Both the position numbers and the translations under genes were made by a program. From Caproicibacterium amylolyticum (lineage in GTDB: Bacteria > Bacillota > Clostridia > Oscillospirales > Acutalibacteraceae): DNA of 64,000 nt. Numbering within the stretch: the first letter of the stretch is position 1; each line of letters begins with the position of its first letter. The notes under the pieces were generated by a model. That model was not told where the DNA came from, did no database searches, and worked only from the letters and a program-made list of their open reading frames with translations. The DNA lies in the NCBI RefSeq assembly GCF_014467055.1, contig NZ_CP060696.1:1984001-2048000 (forward strand), read 5' to 3'. Positions 9,452 to 16,955 of this stretch are shown in pieces.

Positions 9452-10399
9452 CTATTTGCTTGCAGATGACTGACTCCCTGAAGGCACCGACGCTGCACTT
9501 TCAGGAGAAGATGTTTCCGCGCTTGATAAAGCAGAAGAAGGAGCTTCTGAATTCGATGAAGCGGAAGAAGTGTCTGTATTTGATGAAGGCGAGGAAGATG
9601 CTGCAGAAGCAGTGGATGCCGCTTTGGACGCTACATCCTTTGTTGGATTCTTATATATCGTAATTTCCACTCGGCGGTTTTGGGCACGACCGGATTCCGT
9701 ATCGTTTGGTGCTACCGGAGCATAATGGGCATAGCCCTGAATCGACAGTTTACTGCCATGCAGGCCATAGTCCAACATACTGTTGAGAACGGTTACAGCA
9801 CGCTCTGTTGAAAGCTTCCATGAAATCTGATCACTGTGCTGTGCGTCTTCCACAACGTCCGCAGTATGACCGCTGATCGTAATATGATCCACTCGATCAT
9901 ATACCTTTGCAATGGCCTGCTCGATTTCCTTTACAATCGGTTTACTCTCTGGCAGCATCACGGCCGTATCCGGCTGAAACATTACCCTATCTTTCATGCT
10001 CACCTGTACATATTCCGCAGCTTTTGTCAGTTCAATCCGATCCTGCAAATGGTTAGATGTTACAAAAGCATTTAAAATTGAATAGATCTCACCGAGCGCA
10101 TCGCTCTGCAGGCTTTGAACAGACTGTTTTCCTTTAGATGCACTGCTGGCTGTAATAACCGCATTGCCAATTCCCTGTCCGGTGCCGCCCCCGCCCTGCG
10201 CGGAAGTTTTTGTATTGTTAAATGCAGAATGCATACTTTCTGAAACCTGCTGATATTTTTTAGCATTAATGGAGCTCATAGAATACAATACGATAAACAA
10301 TGCCAACAACAGCGTAATCATATCGGAATACGTCAGCATCCATCGACCCCCATTACCCGACTTGTCTTCACCGAGTGGCGACTTCTTCGAAGCCTTCAT
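9452..10399 (-). CDS. motB: MotB-like stator protein (OmpA domain)
   Basis: This 315-residue protein is the peptidoglycan-anchored half of a proton or sodium channel stator. One membrane segment at about 23-43 contains YSDMITLLLALFIVLYSMS, with the ion-carrying aspartate at Asp26. The C-terminal OmpA/MotB domain (about 130-250) ends in QNRRVEITIYK. A 60-residue Ser/Ala-rich tail follows, longer than in most MotB proteins. motA lies 16 bp upstream in the same operon. No other flagellar gene is present here, so the pair may energise flagella encoded elsewhere or another machine. Confidence 0.9.
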   Translation of the reverse strand: MKASKKSPLGEDKSGNGGRWMLTYSDMITLLLALFIVLYSMSSINAKKYQQVSESMHSAFNNTKTSAQGGGGTGQGIGNAVITASSASKGKQSVQSLQSDALGEIYSILNAFVTSNHLQDRIELTKAAEYVQVSMKDRVMFQPDTAVMLPESKPIVKEIEQAIAKVYDRVDHITISGHTADVVEDAQHSDQISWKLSTERAVTVLNSMLDYGLHGSKLSIQGYAHYAPVAPNDTESGRAQNRRVEITIYKNPTKDVASKAASTASAASSSPSSNTDTSSASSNSEAPSSALSSAETSSPESAASVPSGSQSSASK

Positions 10400-10415
10400 T
10401 TTCTGTTCACCTCAA

Positions 10416-11219
10416 TTAGTTCTCAATACCCGCTTTATACTTTTCTTCGCCGTTCGGGAACACATGGTAGTACAGCGACAATTTGTTTTCTATGTTTCGG
10501 GCACTTTCGCCGCTGACCAGCATACTCATACCGTCCACAATCATCTGGCGAAAAATAACCTGCCGCTTCAGGCAGCAGCGTAAGTGGTTTGCAGCGGGCA
10601 AATAAATAATATTGGCAAAAACGATACCGTAAAGTGTTGCAATAAATGCAACTGCAATGGAAGCTGTTAACTTCTGTGCATCTGAAATATTCGACAGCAC
10701 CTGTACCAACCCCATAACAGTTCCGATAATGCCCAGCGTCGGCGAAAAACCGCCTGCGCCTTCCCAAACATCGATATCCATCTGTCTGGAAGCCGTGTAG
10801 GACTCTATATCCGCATTGAGCGTTTCCTGCAGACTCTCGACACTTTTGGTATCGGTTGCCAGCATCATGCCCTCTTTCAGCATCATATAATTTTCCGAGT
10901 TTAAATCTGAATCCGTCATCATAGACTGCAGAGACAGAAGTCCCTCTGCCCGGCATTTGGTAGCCATTTCGCTGATTTTTTTAATCAAATGTTCCGGATC
11001 AGGGTCATTTTTTTTAGAAAAGCTGGCAAACAGATGGCGCACTGCCTGTAGCGTATCATGAAAACCAAATGACAAAATAACCGCGCCCAAGGTCCCACCC
11101 AAAATAATAAGGAAGGAACTTCCGACAACCAAGGACTGTACATGTCCTTCATCTAAAAGGAATCCTCCTATTATTGAACCAAACGCTACCAAAAGACCGA
11201 TAATCACCGAAATACTCAT
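10416..11219 (-). CDS. motA: MotA-like stator protein
   Basis: This 267-residue integral membrane protein has four hydrophobic segments: about 1-22 (MSISVIIGLLVAFGSIIGGF), 32-52, and a pair after residue 145 (FSPTLGIIGTVMGLVQVL and SIAVAFIATLYGIVFANIIY). The large cytoplasmic loop carries the charged torque-generating region. The start follows GGAGAATGG; a longer frame beginning at 11270 has no matching site. It forms the stator with the downstream MotB. Confidence 0.92.
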   Translation of the reverse strand: MSISVIIGLLVAFGSIIGGFLLDEGHVQSLVVGSSFLIILGGTLGAVILSFGFHDTLQAVRHLFASFSKKNDPDPEHLIKKISEMATKCRAEGLLSLQSMMTDSDLNSENYMMLKEGMMLATDTKSVESLQETLNADIESYTASRQMDIDVWEGAGGFSPTLGIIGTVMGLVQVLSNISDAQKLTASIAVAFIATLYGIVFANIIYLPAANHLRCCLKRQVIFRQMIVDGMSMLVSGESARNIENKLSLYYHVFPNGEEKYKAGIEN

Positions 11220-11411
11220 TTTCCATTCTCCTTTTCGTTCACGGGCTGCCATCCGCCCGCTTCCTGCCATTGTTTATTTAAATGGTAGAAAAAGTACTTA
11301 CTCAATAATCCTGATCTGCTACGTTTTCTTCAGTAATAATGGTTATTCATCAAATAGAATCATACCATTTTTGAATAGCATTCCTCTTTTTTCTTACTGG
11401 AACATTTTTAA

Positions 11412-11440
11412 ATTTTAGTCATAAATTCAAAGTGTGTCAA
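11412..11440 (-). promoter_or_regulatory. Sigma-A promoter of motAB
   Basis: TTGACA (11435-11440 on the minus strand) and TAAAAT (11412-11417) have a 17-bp spacer. It is a housekeeping-type promoter; no flagellar sigma-D-like pattern was seen. Confidence 0.6.
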
Positions 11441-11904
11441 GAATTATTATCCATATATTTACATATTTGAACTTTATCTTTCACAATCATTTACAACATT
11501 TTTTAAAAAAATTCTATGTAAAAGGATGCTTCTTTTCTGTACCATCGTAAAGTTTTCCTGCAAATCCTGACCTTTTTTCGCAAAATTTGTTTTTGCAATT
11601 ATACAAATGTTTTTTCCTTTCGTATCAGGATTCGCACATATGAAATTTTATTTTCCAAAAAGAAAGCTGCGGTATAGCTACACGACATCTGAAATACTAA
11701 ATTTTCCTTAATGGGATAGAGATTCATCATAGATACAAAAGTTTATTTTTCTGCCTCGCTTCTTTTTCCAATACACAAATGAAACTATAAAATAGTGGTT
11801 CCAATCACGAAAGTGCTAAGAAACCACTACTTGACACTGCACCGCAACAGGTTATAAGTCTTTTGAAACTAAACCATGTACTTTTTCTTTGCTAATATAC
11901 TTAC
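11441..11904. other. AT-rich intergenic stretch between motAB and the IS element
   Basis: No gene is visible. One inverted repeat, TAGTGGTT (11793-11800) with AACCACTA (11822-11829), encloses a smaller CACGAAAGTG hairpin; its function is unknown. Confidence 0.5.
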
Positions 11905-11984
11905 TGGATCTATATTAAATAAGTGGACACCTGAAGTAACTATCAATTATAATTAAGTAGACACCCAAAAGGAGGCACTTACTC

Positions 11985-12278
11985 ATGTCCACTGGTAAAA
12001 CCGGAACCCGATATGACGAAGATTTCAAACGAACTCTCGTCAACCTTTATCAATCTGGCGGCAAATCACAAGCAGCACTCTGTAAAGAGTATGGCGTTTC
12101 TATCACCGCACTTGGCCGTTGGATTAAACAATACTCAATCGTCGAAACGGATGATGGCGAAATACTAACTGCTAAGCAGGTCAAAGACCTCCAAAAGCGT
12201 AATGCTCAGCTTGAGGAGGAACTCCTTATACTAAAAAAAGCGATTGCCATCTTCACGCCACACTCAAACAACGATTAG
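11985..12278 (+). CDS. IS3-family transposase OrfA
   Basis: The 97-residue protein has a helix-turn-helix (about 10-50, with KSQAALCKEYGVSITALGRW) and a C-terminal leucine-zipper-like coil (VKDLQKRNAQLEEELLILKK). It binds the IS ends and dimerises with the OrfAB fusion. GGAGG precedes the start. Near its end seven A's (12233-12239) followed by G form a -1 slippery site into orfB. Confidence 0.9.
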   Translation: MSTGKTGTRYDEDFKRTLVNLYQSGGKSQAALCKEYGVSITALGRWIKQYSIVETDDGEILTAKQVKDLQKRNAQLEEELLILKKAIAIFTPHSNND

Positions 12279-13135
12279 AAGCTATTCATAAGCTCCGTTT
12301 CCAACACAATATCAAGCTCCTTTGTAAGGTTCTTGGCGTTAATCGAAGTACTTACTATAAGCATTACAACACCGAACCGGCTGATCGTACAAAAGACAAT
12401 CAAACGATTGCAAAGCTTATTCTTAAAATCTATGCAGATTATAACAAACGTCTTGGAGCTTACAAGATTACCTATGTTCTCCAGCGTGATTATGGCATTA
12501 ACATCAGTGTCGGACGAGTGTACCGACTGATGAGGACTCTAAAACTTCCACGGATGTCCACCGAAAAACCTTATAAAAATTATAAGCATCGGGACAACGG
12601 CGAGTGTACCAACCACCTTCACCAGGAGTTCAATCAGCAAACTCCAAACATTGTCTGGGCAAGTGATTTCACATACATCAAAGTTGCCGGCAAATGGTAT
12701 TATCTTTGTATTGTAATGGATTTATTTTCTCGCAAAGTCATCTCCTGGAACATATCAGGCAAGCCAGATGTCGACCTCGTCATGACTGCGTTCAAAAAAG
12801 CTTATGATAGAAGAAACTGCCCTTCTGGACTTATGTTTCATTCTGATCGAGGATCTCAGTATACTGCTTTTTCATTTCGACAGCTTCTAGATTCTCTTAA
12901 TGTTGTGCAATCATTTTCCAAAAAGGGCTATCCTTTTGATAATGCTTGCTGTGAAAGTTTCTTCAAATATCTAAAAAAAGAAGAAACCAACAGGAAAGCT
13001 TATCACTCCCTACAGGAATTACAGTTGTCCATATTCCAATATATTGAAGGATACTATAACTCAAGAAGGCCTCATGGCTCTCTTCGAATGCTAACACCTA
13101 ACGAGAAAGAAGAACTGTTCTGGAATCAGGCTTAA
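12233..13135 (+). CDS. IS3-family transposase OrfB (DDE integrase), read by -1 frameshift
   Basis: In the -1 frame the sequence is open from the A7 run through the end, giving about 300 residues. It begins with the HTH_21-like region (HKLRFQHNIKLLCKVLGVN) and continues into the rve integrase core. The catalytic triad is visible: Asp in WASDFTYI, Asp in HSDRGSQY and Glu in ACCESFFKYLKKE. There is no good independent start, so it is expected to be made as an OrfAB fusion. A GTG at 12518 inside it would give only the integrase core. Confidence 0.88.
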   Translation, partial: KKSDCHLHATLKQRLEAIHKLRFQHNIKLLCKVLGVNRSTYYKHYNTEPADRTKDNQTIAKLILKIYADYNKRLGAYKITYVLQRDYGINISVGRVYRLMRTLKLPRMSTEKPYKNYKHRDNGECTNHLHQEFNQQTPNIVWASDFTYIKVAGKWYYLCIVMDLFSRKVISWNISGKPDVDLVMTAFKKAYDRRNCPSGLMFHSDRGSQYTAFSFRQLLDSLNVVQSFSKKGYPFDNACCESFFKYLKKEETNRKAYHSLQELQLSIFQYIEGYYNSRRPHGSLRMLTPNEKEELFWNQA

Positions 13136-13239
13136 TTCCTGTTTCCAGTATGTTTTCCCTAATTATTGTGTCTACTTACTTGACTATAGTTCACAGGAAG
13201 TGACTCTTTCTGATACTATTATAGCAAATAAGCTATTAA

Positions 13240-13472
13240 ATTTCAATCCACTCTCCCGCACAGGGAGCGACCTGATAGTGGACACGCCAACGGGTGCGGT
13301 CGACTATTTCAATTCACGCTCCCGCACAGGGAGCGACAGCGTCAGCAGTTCCAGCAGGCGAAAAACCAGATTATTTCAATTCACGCTCCCGCACAGGGAG
13401 CGACAAGGCTTGGCTGCATTTGCGCAGAGAAGTGTTGAGTATTTCAATTCACGCTCCCGCACAGGGAGCGAC
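13240..13472 (-). CRISPR. Type I-C CRISPR array, four repeats and three spacers
   Basis: The 32-bp repeats lie at 13240-13271, 13306-13337, 13373-13404 and 13441-13472. Read on the minus strand they start GTCGCTCCCTGTGCGGGAGC and end TTGAAAT, the usual I-C pattern with an internal hairpin. Spacers are 36, 35 and 34 bp. The copy at 13240 has two changes, as expected for the leader-distal end; the first three are identical. So the leader is on the cas2 side and transcription runs on the minus strand. Sources of the spacers cannot be named without a search. Confidence 0.97.
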
Positions 13473-13653
13473 AGCAAAAACAGACAAGCACGGACAAAAA
13501 ATTGCGTTGTAATTTGTCGTTTGCTCCAATGTTGGGCGGACAATATAGATTATTATACTGTTTTTATTCTTTTTTAGCAAATTATTTATACTTATTAGCT
13601 ACATTACTAGTGCGAAAGGTGCCGCAATATCATGAGAGCTACCGGTTCGCACT
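13473..13653 (-). promoter_or_regulatory. CRISPR leader with an inverted repeat next to cas2
   Basis: The 180-bp AT-rich stretch between cas2 and the first repeat serves as leader. It begins, touching the cas2 stop, with a dyad: AGTGCGAACCGGT read on the minus strand, 20 bp, then ACCTTTCGCACT (13641-13653 and 13609-13620 on the plus strand). A similar dyad after cas2 is a known trait of I-C leaders and may be an adaptation or transcription signal. Confidence 0.75.
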
Positions 13654-13942
13654 ACAAAATCAACGTTCCTTCCGGGTCATAACCGGCCTTTGCACCAAAA
13701 TGCTCAATCCGAGTTTTATAATTCTTGCCCAGATAGTAAAAGCGTAGGCTGTCCTTGTTTGTATCAATGATTTTCAGCAGAGATGCCTGCAGCAGCTTGC
13801 ACTGTGCTGTATCCAGCAAACATTCAAAAACCGAGCACTGCACACGTTGACCATTTTTTACGCACTCTTTTGCTACACGTCTAAGACGCTTTTTTCCAGC
13901 GGCATCTTCTGTATTGACATCATAAGTAATCAGCACCAACAA
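13652..13942 (-). CDS. cas2: CRISPR-associated endonuclease Cas2 (I-C)
   Basis: The 96-residue protein forms the spacer-acquisition complex with Cas1. The best start is TTG at 13942, giving MLVLITYDVNTEDAAGKKRL, the standard Cas2 N-terminus, with GAGGG upstream; longer readings back to 14131 overlap cas1 and are not Cas2-like. The ferredoxin-like fold is seen with LITYDV, RVQCSVFECLL and DSLRFYYLG. It is 10 bp after cas1 and is the last gene before the array. Confidence 0.93.
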   Translation of the reverse strand: MLVLITYDVNTEDAAGKKRLRRVAKECVKNGQRVQCSVFECLLDTAQCKLLQASLLKIIDTNKDSLRFYYLGKNYKTRIEHFGAKAGYDPEGTLIL

Positions 13943-13952
13943 ACCAATTCCC

Positions 13953-14984
13953 TCATTTCCACAGAAAGGGCGGATATGCATCCAAGTCCCCGCGAAGATA
14001 CCTTGCCAAAAGCAATGCCTGCACATACGGCACCAAACCCCACTGGATTTTATCCTGCAGATACGGATGCTTGATTTCTTCCCGTTTATGCGTCTGCCAT
14101 GCCTGTAAAAAAGCTTTTCGTCCGGAATCATTCAGGAGAACCGCGCCGTTTTCAGATTCATCAAACTGTTTGCCATTGATTGCACGTGTATTGATCATGG
14201 TAACAACCAATCTGTCCACCAACACGCTTCGCAGTTCCTCCATTAGGTCGAGCGCAAGTGACTCCCTGCCGGGACGGTCACGGTGCAAAAAGCCAACATA
14301 AGAATCCAGCCCAACGCTTTCCAACGCGGCGGCGCAGTCACTGGCGAGCAAGCGATAGCCAAAGGAAAGCATCGCATTCACGCGGTCAAGCGGAGGGCGT
14401 CTGGAACGCACTGTGAACTGAAACTGCTCTTTCTGATTGATGATCATCTGATCAAACACACCAAAATACCGCGTTGCGGCTTCGCCCTCCAATCCGCGCA
14501 GAGAATCGCCGTCCGTTACAGTCAGCACCTGTTTGGCGGTTTCTGCAAGGAATCTGGAAGCATTTTTCAACGCTTCAGCATCCACTCGCATTTCATGATC
14601 CCGTGCGGTGCGTTCCAGACACCAGCGGCTGTTGTACAGCTTTCCAAAAATAAAATATTTGGCCGTCTCGCAGCTTTCCACCGGGCTGTCTGAAATTCTG
14701 TACTGCATCTTACGAAGCAGCACGTTCCCCTGTGACCTGCCACTGACCCTTGCGAGGAAGCGGCCGGCTGGCGTTAAAAAAGTCAGACCAATTCCGCGCT
14801 TTGCGCACTCCCCTGCCAACGCCGGACTGGCACCTTTATATGAAAAGCAGAAAATGTTTTCGAGGCCGAGCAGCGGCAAGGGTTTTCGCGTGCCGTCTTC
14901 CGCGTGGACAATAACATTTTCATCCTGCAAAGACAGATAGGAATTTTCGCTCAACACGAAAAGCGTATTCAGCAAACGTTTCAT
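13953..14984 (-). CDS. cas1: CRISPR-associated integrase Cas1 (I-C)
   Basis: The 343-residue protein inserts new spacers at the leader end. The N-terminal beta domain (1-90) is followed by the all-alpha catalytic domain. Metal ligands are visible: Glu168 in LEGEAATRYF, His234 in GFLHRDRPG and Asp246 in SLALDLMEE. It overlaps cas4 by four bases (ATGA), and cas2 follows directly. Confidence 0.97.
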   Translation of the reverse strand: MKRLLNTLFVLSENSYLSLQDENVIVHAEDGTRKPLPLLGLENIFCFSYKGASPALAGECAKRGIGLTFLTPAGRFLARVSGRSQGNVLLRKMQYRISDSPVESCETAKYFIFGKLYNSRWCLERTARDHEMRVDAEALKNASRFLAETAKQVLTVTDGDSLRGLEGEAATRYFGVFDQMIINQKEQFQFTVRSRRPPLDRVNAMLSFGYRLLASDCAAALESVGLDSYVGFLHRDRPGRESLALDLMEELRSVLVDRLVVTMINTRAINGKQFDESENGAVLLNDSGRKAFLQAWQTHKREEIKHPYLQDKIQWGLVPYVQALLLARYLRGDLDAYPPFLWK

Positions 14985-15646
14985 AGTTCCTCCTGAGCGT
15001 GTGCTTTCAGATAGGCAGACGCGGCACCCGCTTTGTCCAATTCCGGCAGGCAGATGTCTTTCATAGAACAGGCGTTGCAGGATTTGGTGCGCCGCACTCT
15101 GGGCGTATAGCCTTTCCCGTACAGCTCATTCATTTCCTGCAGCGAAGCGGAAACCTTGTCACGCAGTTCCTGTGTAAAAAGCACCTCGGTTCTGCGGCGC
15201 GGTTCCCCGTAAAAAAGGTCGCCGGACGGAATTTCACAGCAGAGCATTTCCTCCAAGCACATGGCCTGCCCGCAAAGCTGAAGCTCATCCGCATCATATT
15301 CTTTCGGTTTGCCGTGTTTATATTCGACCGGCCGCGGCAGCCATCTGCCCTCCCTGCCGTGCAGCGTCACACCGGAAGCATCCTGCCGAAATTCCACTGC
15401 GTCACAGATACCGACCGCGCACAGCTTGTCCGACTTCACCCGCATGCCGCGGACGGTCAGCATATCGCCACGCAGTTCCGTTTTGCTTTCATCATGCACA
15501 CGCTCATGCATCAGATTTCCCTCAACGGTCCGCAGATTTTCCACCCACTGGTTTTCAATATGAATCAGCGCCCACTGCCTGCGGCAAAACGAAAAATGCT
15601 GCAATTCGGAAAGCTGCCGATAATCTTCCTCCACGACAGACATCAT
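14981..15646 (-). CDS. cas4: CRISPR-associated exonuclease Cas4 (I-C)
   Basis: The 221-residue RecB-like nuclease trims and orients prespacers with a PAM. The iron-sulfur cysteines are Cys21 in FSFCRRQWALIHIE and a C-terminal cluster in SCNACSMKDICLPEL. The nuclease motif includes GICDAVEF and RPVEYKHGK. Its start shares one base with the cas7 stop, and its end overlaps cas1, as in tight I-C operons. Confidence 0.96.
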   Translation of the reverse strand: MMSVVEEDYRQLSELQHFSFCRRQWALIHIENQWVENLRTVEGNLMHERVHDESKTELRGDMLTVRGMRVKSDKLCAVGICDAVEFRQDASGVTLHGREGRWLPRPVEYKHGKPKEYDADELQLCGQAMCLEEMLCCEIPSGDLFYGEPRRRTEVLFTQELRDKVSASLQEMNELYGKGYTPRVRRTKSCNACSMKDICLPELDKAGAASAYLKAHAQEEL

Positions 15647-16557
15647 CAGTCCCTCTGCTCGCAGGAAACACCATCCGGCAAATTTGTTTCATCCACCGTT
15701 ACGGTATAATCGCCGTAGCTGCGCGGTGCGGTCACGTCATCGTTTTTCACTGCTTTAACAAGGTCAAACAGCTTGTGTGCCGGTGCATCGCCGAGTTCGG
15801 AATCGTGCTTGAAAATTACCAGCTTGCGCACCGCCATCTGACCGCGCGCCGCGGAATGGTCATACTCAAACATATTGATGACCGCGTCCCACAGCAATTT
15901 CAAGTCATCTTCCGAAAATCCGGTGGATTTGCGTGCAAGATTGGCAGAAACATAGCCTTCACAGCGATACAGACCGTAAGGCACAATATATTTTGTACCC
16001 ATTTCGTTGTTCTTCTTTTCGGCATCATCCTCGGTGGAAATCGCCACGCGGGTAATGGATACTTCCTGAGAGACAACCGGGTCAACAGAACGTGCAAAGC
16101 TGAGCTGAACCGGCCCACGAACCTGGCCGCAGTTCAGCGCACCTTTAACCATCGTAGTCATCACAGCGCCGAAAGTACGGATGTCATAAAAATGGCCGCA
16201 CATATAGTCGCGAATGACCTTGTCAACGTCGTTGTTTGCTTTTGCCTCTTTCAGCAGTTTTTTCAAATCCTTTGTTTCAGCGGCATTCTGAATGCCAATC
16301 TGCGCAAAGGCCTCATCATCGCTCCGGTTCAGCGGTACGCCCTTTTTAATGTAGATCCGGTAATTCGGGTCGTTTTCTTTCACGGTTTCAACGTAATCGC
16401 GGATTTTGCGCTTCAGGCAGACATCTGTGACCAGCCCAAAGCCGGTTTCCGGGTCAATACGCGGCATATTGCCCGCATCCGGGTCGCCGTTGGGATTACC
16501 GTTTTCCACATCAAAAAATACTACAAATTCATAGCGGTTCTTAATTACTTCACTCAT
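15646..16557 (-). CDS. cas7: Cascade backbone Cas7 (Csd2, I-C)
   Basis: The 303-residue protein forms the helical filament that coats the crRNA. The N-terminus RYEFVVFFDVENGNPNGDPD is diagnostic of the Csd2/Cas7c family, and DIRTFGAVMT with GPVQLSFARS are further family segments. It follows cas8c by two bases and is joined to cas4. Confidence 0.97.
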   Translation of the reverse strand: MSEVIKNRYEFVVFFDVENGNPNGDPDAGNMPRIDPETGFGLVTDVCLKRKIRDYVETVKENDPNYRIYIKKGVPLNRSDDEAFAQIGIQNAAETKDLKKLLKEAKANNDVDKVIRDYMCGHFYDIRTFGAVMTTMVKGALNCGQVRGPVQLSFARSVDPVVSQEVSITRVAISTEDDAEKKNNEMGTKYIVPYGLYRCEGYVSANLARKSTGFSEDDLKLLWDAVINMFEYDHSAARGQMAVRKLVIFKHDSELGDAPAHKLFDLVKAVKNDDVTAPRSYGDYTVTVDETNLPDGVSCEQRD

Positions 16558-16559
16558 GA

Positions 16560-16955
16560 TTATTCATCCTCCCCGGTTGTGCTATTTTCTGTTTTTACAT
16601 CGCCTTTTTTAGAAGTATAAAGTGCCTGTTTTTCGTGGTAATAGCCAAGGTAAAAAGCACCCTGCTCCTGCAAAGAAAAACGAGTTGGCAAAGTGGTATG
16701 TATACGGTTTTCGAGTTCGGTGATAATTTTGTCAAAATAGACTTTGGAGCCTTCGGTAAGCTTGCGCTGATGGTGCTGCGACAAACTCAGCAGAAGCGGA
16801 AAAATTGCCGCAGGGGTGGCGCTTGCGCTGGTAAAATACTTATCGCGAATGGTAGCTTTAATGCCCGGTGTTGCGGTGGTCTGCACTCTTTCCAGCACAG
16901 CGAAAAGCCGGCCAAGCACATAAGGGGTGCAGCTGCTGTCTTTATTCAGTTCCAC
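16560..16955 (-). CDS. cas11c: Small Cascade subunit Cas11c from an internal start in cas8c
   Basis: Inside cas8c and in frame, a consensus AGGAGG (16964-16969) stands eight bases before a GTG at 16955. This would yield a 131-residue protein beginning MELNKDSSCTPYVLGRLFAV, equal to the C-terminal helical part of Cas8c. In studied I-C systems the small subunit is made by exactly such internal translation and is needed for a full Cascade belly. The match of a strong site and position makes this likely; it is not proven from sequence. Confidence 0.75.
   Translation of the reverse strand: MELNKDSSCTPYVLGRLFAVLERVQTTATPGIKATIRDKYFTSASATPAAIFPLLLSLSQHHQRKLTEGSKVYFDKIITELENRIHTTLPTRFSLQEQGAFYLGYYHEKQALYTSKKGDVKTENSTTGEDE

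Larger units (their letters stand above)
11905..13193 (+). mobile_element. IS3-family insertion sequence
   Basis: The element is about 1.29 kb and holds overlapping orfA and orfB. The ends are imperfect inverted repeats: the left begins TGGATCTATATT and reaches AAGTGGACAC, and the right, read inward, gives TGAACTATAGTC reaching AAGTAGACAC. About 16 of 26 positions match. No convincing target duplication flanks it, so boundaries could be off by a few bases. Both genes look intact, so it may be active. It ends 46 bp before the distal end of the CRISPR array. Confidence 0.8.

Noticed and set aside
11880..13200. Target-site duplication of the IS3 element
   Set aside because: Bases next to the chosen ends (TTAC on the left, CAGG on the right) do not match, and small shifts of the ends give no clear duplication.
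13200..13577. Two overlapping reading frames of 125 and 72 codons with repeated FNSRSRTGSD and ISIHAPAQGAT segments
   Set aside because: They are translations of the CRISPR repeats and spacers. The repeated ISIHAPAQGAT peptide is a well-known false protein from such arrays.
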